The notes under the pieces: model-generated | The model's input: the letters and a program-made list of their open reading frames with translations, nothing else | What the model was told of the DNA's origin: nothing | Databases searched by the model: none | Program-made: the position numbers and the translations under genes | Shown: positions 1-3,716 of the stretch, piece after piece | Numbering within the stretch: the first letter of the stretch is position 1 | Layout of the letters: each line of letters begins with the position of its first letter | DNA from: Oscillospiraceae bacterium | Lineage (GTDB): Bacteria; Bacillota; Clostridia; Oscillospirales; Acutalibacteraceae | Reading direction: 5' to 3' | Length of the DNA: 5,462 nt | Assembly: GCA_019422905.1 (NCBI GenBank) | Contig: JAHZCM010000014.1 | Span: 21,719-27,180, forward strand

Positions 1-2000
1 AAGTAATCCGAAATACGGAAGAAATCGGAAAAGTAATCGGCAGTACAAGGACCGCGGTGGCGCTCGGCGCCTTTGACGGGCTGCATATCGGCCATCGGGC
101 GGTAATTCGCGCGGCGGTGGAAAGCGGCTGCACGCCGGTCGTCTTCACGTTCCGGGACAACCCCGCCGAGCATCTGGCGGGGCGGTGCCGTTATCTCACA
201 ACCGAGGACGAGCGCCTGCGGATCTTTGAAGCGTGGGGCGTGAAATACGTCGTCATGCCGGATTTTGCCGACGTGGCGGCGTGGCCTGCCGAGCGCTTTC
301 TGAACCTGCTGCGCTTTGGCCTGCATGCGCAGGCGCTCTTTTGCGGCGCAGACTTCCGCTTCGGAAAGTTTGCGGCGGGCGACACGGCGATGCTGGCCCG
401 GTCCTGCGCGCAGCGCGGCGCCGAGCTGCATGTGGTGGATATGGTCTGCTATCAGGGCGAAACGGTCAGCGCCACGCGTATCCGCAGCGCCATTGAGCGG
501 GGCGAGATGGAGGACGCCGCCGCCATGCTGGGCAGGCCCTTCGGCTTCTGCTTTGAGGTGGTGCACGGCAACCATATCGGCCATAAGATCGGCACGCCCA
601 CGATCAACCAGCATTTCCCGGCGCAGTTTATTCTGCCGCGCTTCGGCGTGTACGCTTCGGCGGTGCATATCAACGGAAAGGTTTTCCACGGCGTGACGAA
701 CGTCGGCGTGAAGCCGACCGTCGGCTCCGACCGCGCGCTTTCCGAGACGTGGATACCGGGATTCTCCGGCGATCTCTATGGCAGGACGCTCCGGCTGGAG
801 CTTCTGGGCTTTATCCGCGATGAGAAAAAGTTTTCGGGCCTTGACGCGCTGAAGGAGGAAATCAAACGCAACGAGGTGCAGGCGCGGGAGATTTTCAACG
901 CGTACCGGAGCAAAAGTGGAAAGGTGCGGAAAGCGGAGGACGCCGCGCTGAAAAATTCTGCGTGGAGGGTGTATTTCAGCGGCTTTTGGGCACGTGCGAA
1001 GGGGGAACGCGCCGGGCGCGAAATCCCGGTGGAAAAGTCGTTTTCGTGGGGCGGCACGTGGCGTGTGCCGTCGGTTTACGCTTGCGCGAAGGGTCTGGTC
1101 GTCGATTTTTGCATAGAGGTGCGGCCGGAAGAGGTTCAGAGATATTTGGACAAATGGCGGCCGGAGCTCGAAAAGGGAAGCGCGCGCACGGCGGAGGAAT
1201 ACGAGCGCATGGAGGCGGAGAACCCGCTCGGCGTGCGTTTCCGGGCGGAGGCAGAGCTGAACGGGCGCACGCTCGTCTGTAAGAGCGCGGCGCAGGTCTG
1301 CTGGATCCCGGAGGTCTGCCGGCCGGGGGACGCGCAGCCTGATGCGGAGGCGGAAGCGGCGCTCCGCCACTATGGACTGGACGCTTCGCTGGGCTGGGTG
1401 TTCCACCGGGCGGTGTTCCCATGGAAGACAAAGCCCACGCTCCGCACTCTGAAGCTCACGCTCCGGCAGGAGCCGGTTTTTGTGGCCGGCCCGCACTTTG
1501 AGACGCCCGGCGCGCAGCGCGTTTCGCTCACGCATCCGCTTACAGAGGAAAAGCATACGCTGACCGTGCAGGAAGCGGAGCCGCAGAAGGCGGACTGGAA
1601 AGACCGCCCGTTTGGAGACGGCCGCAGCTTTCCGCAGCACTATACGGCGCTTGCCTACACGCTTTCCCCGGAGCTGCCGGACCACGAGCTTTCCGTCCGC
1701 GACTGCGCGGAAAGTGACAGACCCGTTTTGACGGAGGCACCGGCAAATCCGGCGTTTCCCGAGGTACAGGACGCCGCGTGCATCGGCGTCATCGGCGGCG
1801 CGGATGGGCCGACGGCGATTTTCTTCACCGCAAAAAAGCGGGAGGGAGGAAACCCGAAAGCGCATACGGCCTGCTCGGCGCTGCACTTTAAGCCGGTAGA
1901 GCGCGTCGAATGGCGCACGGCCTTCCATGTGAAAACGCTGCCGGATATTACGGTCGCATTGAATGTGAAGCCGGACGCGGGCAAATCCGAAGAGCAATAA
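1..2000 (+). CDS. ribF: RibF (FAD synthetase/riboflavin kinase) fused to an uncharacterised C-terminal domain; 5' partial
   Basis: RibF phosphorylates riboflavin to FMN and then adenylylates FMN to FAD in the cytoplasm. The frame is open to the left edge; the first full codon is at base 3. The GTG at 57 is an internal valine, because the residues before it (VIRNTEEIGKVIG) look like a normal RibF N-terminus, so the true start is probably one or two codons outside. Counting from base 3 (665 residues), the nucleotidyltransferase motif GAFDGLHIGH is at 22-31 and SATRIR at 156-161. The kinase domain has GHKIGTPTIN at 193-202, FGVYAS, SGDLYG and the expected catalytic Glu at about 248, in SETW where many RibF have ETH. 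RibF homology ends near residue 301, but the frame runs about 364 residues further, so the protein is roughly twice the usual 300-320. The tail is listed separately. No start codon with a credible ribosome site was found at the junction, so I read this as a true fusion. Confidence 0.93.
   Translation, partial: VIRNTEEIGKVIGSTRTAVALGAFDGLHIGHRAVIRAAVESGCTPVVFTFRDNPAEHLAGRCRYLTTEDERLRIFEAWGVKYVVMPDFADVAAWPAERFLNLLRFGLHAQALFCGADFRFGKFAAGDTAMLARSCAQRGAELHVVDMVCYQGETVSATRIRSAIERGEMEDAAAMLGRPFGFCFEVVHGNHIGHKIGTPTINQHFPAQFILPRFGVYASAVHINGKVFHGVTNVGVKPTVGSDRALSETWIPGFSGDLYGRTLRLELLGFIRDEKKFSGLDALKEEIKRNEVQAREIFNAYRSKSGKVRKAEDAALKNSAWRVYFSGFWARAKGERAGREIPVEKSFSWGGTWRVPSVYACAKGLVVDFCIEVRPEEVQRYLDKWRPELEKGSARTAEEYERMEAENPLGVRFRAEAELNGRTLVCKSAAQVCWIPEVCRPGDAQPDAEAEAALRHYGLDASLGWVFHRAVFPWKTKPTLRTLKLTLRQEPVFVAGPHFETPGAQRVSLTHPLTEEKHTLTVQEAEPQKADWKDRPFGDGRSFPQHYTALAYTLSPELPDHELSVRDCAESDRPVLTEAPANPAFPEVQDAACIGVIGGADGPTAIFFTAKKREGGNPKAHTACSALHFKPVERVEWRTAFHVKTLPDITVALNVKPDAGKSEEQ
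960..1997 (+). other. Uncharacterised C-terminal domain of the RibF fusion, with a GGADGPT motif
   Basis: This covers residues 320-665 of the fusion, after a charged linker of about 18 residues. It opens with WRVYFSGFWARAKG and looks like an alternating beta-rich soluble domain with no hydrophobic membrane segment. There are eight Cys residues, including those in YACAKGL, DFCIEV, QVCWIPEVC and ACIGVIG. Near the end, residues 593-608 read CIGVIGGADGPTAIFF. That matches the conserved IGGADGPT segment of OadB/GcdB-type sodium-pumping decarboxylase beta subunits, although nothing else here resembles that membrane protein. After the motif comes TACSALHFKPVE and a closing strand-like segment. Base composition matches the RibF half, so recent transfer is not indicated. 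From memory, clostridial genomes carry hypothetical proteins with this motif that are sometimes mislabelled as decarboxylase subunits. The function is unknown to me, and a decarboxylase role should not be inferred. Confidence 0.75.
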
Positions 2001-2037
2001 AAAATCAGCCGCAGCGCAGTTTGAAGCGCGGCGGCTG
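1996..2037 (-). terminator. Intrinsic terminator of degV, possibly bidirectional with ribF
   Basis: The arms 2006-2012 (CAGCCGC) and 2031-2037 (GCGGCTG) pair perfectly. Inside them GCGC 2014-2017 pairs with GCGC 2026-2029 across one A/G mismatch, leaving an 8-nt loop. Read on the minus strand, the stem is followed by ATTTTTTATT (2005-1996), a good U-tract, so it should end the degV transcript. Its T-run overlaps the ribF stop codon (1998-2000). Read on the plus strand, the stem is followed only by TCTGTTTAC, so termination of ribF there is probably weaker. Confidence 0.8.
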
Positions 2038-2057
2038 TCTGTTTACGGCATTCGGAT

Positions 2058-2912
2058 TTACTCAAAATATTCACAGCAGGCGATCGCCTTGACGCCCGCG
2101 CCGACGTGGCAGGAAATGCTGATCGGGAGCTTGTAAAGCTCAATGCGGCTGTCGTTAAAATACTTGCGGACGGTTTTGCGCCACTCGAGTGCCGGCTTGA
2201 TATCGCCGGAGTACGCCGCGAGAATATGTACGCGGCGCCCCGCAAAGCGGGTGGCCAGATCTTTTTCCGCCGCCTTCAGCATCGTCTTTTCCGCGGCGGC
2301 CATGCCGCGCACTTTGGCGTAAGCGTCGAGCTTTTCGCCCTGAATCTGCAAAACGGGCTTGAGGCCCAGCAATGTCGCGAGCGCCGCGCCTGCGGCGGTG
2401 ACGCGTCCGCTTTTTTTCAGCAGCTCCAGTGTGTTGACAGCGAGGTAGATGCTGGAGTTGTAGGCGGTCTCTTCGAGCTGCACGCAGATCTCCGCAGCGG
2501 TCAGCCCCCTTTTAATCAGGGCCAGCGCGTCCAGCACGGATTCGCGCCGGGAAACCGAAATGCGCTTGTTATCGACAACGCAGACGCGGCCGTTGTACTC
2601 GGCGGCGAGCGCCTTCGCAGTGCCGCAGGAGCCGCTCAGCGCCGAGGACATCGGGATGTGGATGACAGAATCGTAGGTTTTGAGGATTTCGTCCCACAGG
2701 CCGGTGATGGATTCCGGCGCAGGCTGCGAGGTGGAGACGTCGTCGCCGGCCGCGAGCATTTCGAAAAAGTGCTCATAGGTGCAGGTGACCCCCTCGAAGT
2801 ATTCCGTGCCGTTCACAATGAAGGGCATGGGCAGGAGAAAAATGCCGAGCTTTTTGGCTTCCTCCTGCGTGATGCTGCTGTTCGTATCGGTGACGACTGC
2901 GATTTTACTCAT
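2058..2912 (-). CDS. DegV/FakB-family fatty-acid-binding protein
   Basis: The 284-residue protein is a normal full-length DegV. Members bind a fatty acid; those called FakB present it to the kinase FakA, giving acyl phosphate for phospholipid synthesis. The N-terminus IAVVTDTNSSI is the usual DegV opening. TSQPAP is at 61-66, MSSALSGS at 88-95, VDNKRIS at 113-119, LELLKKSGRVT at 162-172 and the CHVGAG loop at 268-273. T61, S93 and H269 fall where FakB proteins contact the fatty-acid carboxylate (family knowledge, from memory). I chose the ATG at 2912-2910. An in-frame GTG at 2936 would add eight residues but lies over the ribosome site. No fakA is in the window, so the FakB role is inferred. 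The gene is monocistronic here, convergent with ribF and divergent from rpsO. Confidence 0.93.
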   Translation of the reverse strand: MSKIAVVTDTNSSITQEEAKKLGIFLLPMPFIVNGTEYFEGVTCTYEHFFEMLAAGDDVSTSQPAPESITGLWDEILKTYDSVIHIPMSSALSGSCGTAKALAAEYNGRVCVVDNKRISVSRRESVLDALALIKRGLTAAEICVQLEETAYNSSIYLAVNTLELLKKSGRVTAAGAALATLLGLKPVLQIQGEKLDAYAKVRGMAAAEKTMLKAAEKDLATRFAGRRVHILAAYSGDIKPALEWRKTVRKYFNDSRIELYKLPISISCHVGAGVKAIACCEYFE

Positions 2913-2920
2913 TATAACAA

Positions 2921-2929
2921 TTTTCCTTT
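2921..2929 (-). promoter_or_regulatory. degV ribosome binding site
   Basis: On the minus strand this reads AAAGGAAAA. AGGA ends 11 bases before the ATG at 2912, which is slightly long but usable. It lies inside the eight-codon extension that the upstream GTG (2936) would add, so it decides for the shorter start MSKIAVV. Confidence 0.65.
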
Positions 2930-2963
2930 CTTTCACAGGGAGCGCTTGTACAGATAATCAATT

Positions 2964-2981
2964 TATAGTATTTATACTATA
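2964..2981. promoter_or_regulatory. Inverted repeat over the degV -10 box: candidate operator
   Basis: TATAGTAT (2964-2971), a TT spacer, then ATACTATA (2974-2981) form a perfect 8-2-8 inverted repeat. One arm contains the degV -10 hexamer and the other covers the predicted start point. This is a classic place for a repressor site. Partial outer symmetry (TCAATTT on the left, AAATTGA on the right) is present but out of register. The regulator is unknown. An AT-rich -10 region can look palindromic by chance, so the operator role is inferred. Confidence 0.45.
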
Positions 2982-3002
2982 CGGAAAATTGAAATCTGTC
3001 AA
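2974..3002 (-). promoter_or_regulatory. Sigma-A type promoter of degV
   Basis: On the minus strand a perfect -35 TTGACA (3002-2997) is followed by a 17-base spacer and a -10 TAGTAT (2979-2974). Transcription would start near 2967, giving a leader of about 55 nt before the ATG at 2912. The region is AT-rich against a GC-rich background. The -10 box lies in one arm of an inverted repeat. Confidence 0.7.
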
Positions 3003-3134
3003 TAATCGATAGGCCTGTTTTGGTAAAAAAACAGCTTCCCCGGCGCGCGAGGGGATGCGGTAGGGCCGGAAAAGGCGCACGTATAGCGCGTTGCTCAAGG
3101 AGAATGCGCGTGCGGCAGATTCCGAAAAAATTGC
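3003..3134. other. Structured intergenic stretch, no gene seen
   Basis: This lies between the degV and rpsO promoters. It contains a 7-bp hairpin (CTGTTTT 3015-3021 with AAAACAG 3028-3034). It also has a GC-rich imperfect hairpin at 3077-3113, where GCGC 3086-3089 pairs with 3106-3109 and CTC 3094-3096 with GAG 3100-3102. In that hairpin an outer GCAC/GTGC helix is offset by a 5-base bulge. No open frame here has a ribosome site or recognisable protein. Role unknown. Confidence 0.35.
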
Positions 3135-3163
3135 TTGCAATACGGGTTCTTTTATGCTATACT
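3135..3163 (+). promoter_or_regulatory. rpsO promoter (extended -10)
   Basis: A -35 box TTGCAA (3135-3140), a 17-base spacer and a -10 box TATACT (3158-3163) are preceded by TGC, giving an extended -10 (TGCTATACT). Transcription should begin near 3170, leaving a leader of roughly 105 nt before rpsO. It is probably the main promoter for rpsO and, by read-through, pnp. Confidence 0.75.
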
Positions 3164-3169
3164 GTTGCA

Positions 3170-3276
3170 GTGCCCGTCCACGGATCAGGGACTAACCCTT
3201 TGGGAAGCAGTTCCGCAGGGAGAACACCAACCCCGACCTGTGAGCGCGGAAATAATTTATAAAGGTGGAAAGCACA
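3170..3276 (+). promoter_or_regulatory. Structured rpsO 5' leader, candidate S15 autoregulatory element
   Basis: The leader is longer than translation needs and has several competing helices. TTCCGC 3211-3216 can pair with GCGGAA 3246-3251, with CAGG 3216-3219 against CCTG 3237-3240 inside it. GTTC 3210-3213 can instead pair with GAAC 3222-3225. GTCC 3176-3179 can pair with GGAC 3189-3192, or GGG 3188-3190 with CCC 3196-3198. CACC 3225-3228 is complementary to GGTG in the ribosome site (3264-3267), which offers a way to hide it. S15 represses its own mRNA through leader structures in several bacteria, and these are not conserved in sequence between lineages. That this leader does so is inferred. 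Confidence 0.45.
3261..3268 (+). promoter_or_regulatory. rpsO ribosome binding site
   Basis: AAAGGTGG lies 8 bases before the ATG at 3277. The in-frame GTG at 3265 is part of this site and so cannot be the start. The protein therefore begins MLKSEKTEI. Confidence 0.85.
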
Positions 3277-3540
3277 ATGCTGAAGAGCGAAAAGACAGAA
3301 ATTATCAAGAAGTATGCCCGCCATGAGGGCGACACCGGTTCTCCGGAGGTTCAGATCGCGGTGCTCACAAAGCGCATCAACGATCTCACCGAGCACCTCA
3401 GAACCAATAAGAAGGATCACCACTCCCGCCGCGGCCTGCTGAAGATGGTCGGCCAGAGAAGAAGCCTTCTCAATTACCTCACCAAGGTTGATATTGAGCG
3501 TTACAGAGCGATTATTGCAGAGCTCGGTATCCGCAAGTAA
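3277..3540 (+). CDS. rpsO: 30S ribosomal protein S15
   Basis: S15 is a primary 16S rRNA-binding protein that binds the three-way junction of helices 20-22 and starts assembly of the 30S platform. The 87 residues are almost exactly the family length (88-89). The signature DTGSPEVQIA is at 19-28, LTEHL at 37-41, KKDHHSRRGLL at 45-55 and a C-terminal ELGIRK at 82-87. H40, D47 and S50 correspond to the His/Asp/Ser residues that contact helix 22 in known structures. The start is fixed by the AAAGGTGG site. It precedes pnp by 176 bases in the same direction, as in many bacteria. Regulation is probably by S15 itself through the leader. Nothing is missing or unusual. Confidence 0.98.
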   Translation: MLKSEKTEIIKKYARHEGDTGSPEVQIAVLTKRINDLTEHLRTNKKDHHSRRGLLKMVGQRRSLLNYLTKVDIERYRAIIAELGIRK

Positions 3541-3554
3541 TTTTTGTCCGTTTT

Positions 3555-3579
3555 CGGCTGCGCGGGGCCCGCGCAGCCG
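3555..3579 (+). terminator. GC-rich hairpin after rpsO: weak terminator, processing site or 3' barrier
   Basis: CGGCTGCGCGGG (3555-3566) and CCCGCGCAGCCG (3568-3579) are perfect 12-base arms around a single G; the innermost pairs must open to form the loop. It begins 14 bases after the rpsO stop. The 3' side reads ATTATAATATC and is not a T-run, so strong intrinsic termination is unlikely. A barrier to 3' exonucleases or a partial terminator that reduces pnp relative to rpsO is more plausible. The exact role is inferred. Confidence 0.55.
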
Positions 3580-3596
3580 ATTATAATATCTGAGTC

Positions 3597-3683
3597 ATGA
3601 AGCCGATAGGCTGTTTAGCAGTGAAACGAGCGCACACGCGCTGCGCGTTCGTTTTATTGTTAAACGGTTTGCCGGCGGCATGA
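3597..3683 (+). CDS. Possible 28-residue leader ORF upstream of pnp (weak)
   Basis: ATG 3597 to TGA 3681-3683 encodes 28 residues beginning MKPIGCLAVKR and ending VLLLNGLPAA, a basic-then-hydrophobic pattern. It spans the entire long hairpin. Only a weak GAG at 3592-3594 lies upstream, just two bases from the ATG, so efficient initiation is doubtful. A TATAAT at 3582-3587 without a recognisable -35 lies just before it. The ORF may be chance. If translated, ribosomes would unfold the hairpin. No homology is recognised. Confidence 0.15.
   Translation: MKPIGCLAVKRAHTRCAFVLLLNGLPAA
3602..3676 (+). promoter_or_regulatory. Long pnp-leader hairpin, candidate RNase III site for PNPase autoregulation
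   Basis: In RNA, 3607-3633 pairs with 3645-3671 without interruption: 27 base pairs, eight of them G-U. After one A/C mismatch (3606/3672), GCCG 3602-3605 pairs with CGGC 3673-3676. The apex is an 11-nt loop at 3634-3644. The whole element lies 41 bases upstream of the pnp ATG. In E. coli, RNase III cuts a long hairpin in the rpsO-pnp gap and PNPase then uses the product to repress its own message. The position and double-stranded form here fit that model, but the function in this organism is inferred. The inner part (3624-3654) followed by TATTGTT could instead act as an attenuator. Confidence 0.6.
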
Positions 3684-3716
3684 TCCCGGCTTTTATGAGA
3701 GAGAGGAAAATAGGTT

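Noticed and set aside
1..40. Near-direct repeats AAGTAATCCG / AAGTAATCGG and AAATACGGAA / GAAATCGGAA
   Set aside because: They lie inside ribF coding sequence, encode a plausible RibF N-terminus, and are short and imperfect; probably chance.
57..59. GTG as the ribF start codon
   Set aside because: The frame continues upstream with a RibF-like N-terminus; this valine is the V of the usual VALGxFDG strand, so the start is outside the window.
1779..1835. Calling the C-terminal region a sodium-translocating decarboxylase beta subunit
   Set aside because: Only one short motif matches; the multiple membrane helices and the remaining conserved regions of OadB are absent.
1655..2245. Minus-strand open frame spanning the ribF and degV ends
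   Set aside because: It crosses the terminator and two convincing genes, and its Ser/Ala/Arg-rich product is typical of an antisense shadow.
2106..2957. Plus-strand open frame (283 codons) opposite degV
   Set aside because: It is antisense to a clear DegV protein, with no ribosome site and low-complexity Arg/Gly/Phe composition.
3020..3262. Plus-strand 80-codon frame upstream of rpsO
   Set aside because: It crosses the rpsO promoter and leader, lacks a ribosome site, and its product has no recognisable pattern.
3582..3587. TATAAT as a separate pnp promoter
   Set aside because: No -35-like hexamer lies 16-18 bases upstream (that interval is the GC hairpin) and there is no extended -10 TG; kept only as a remark.
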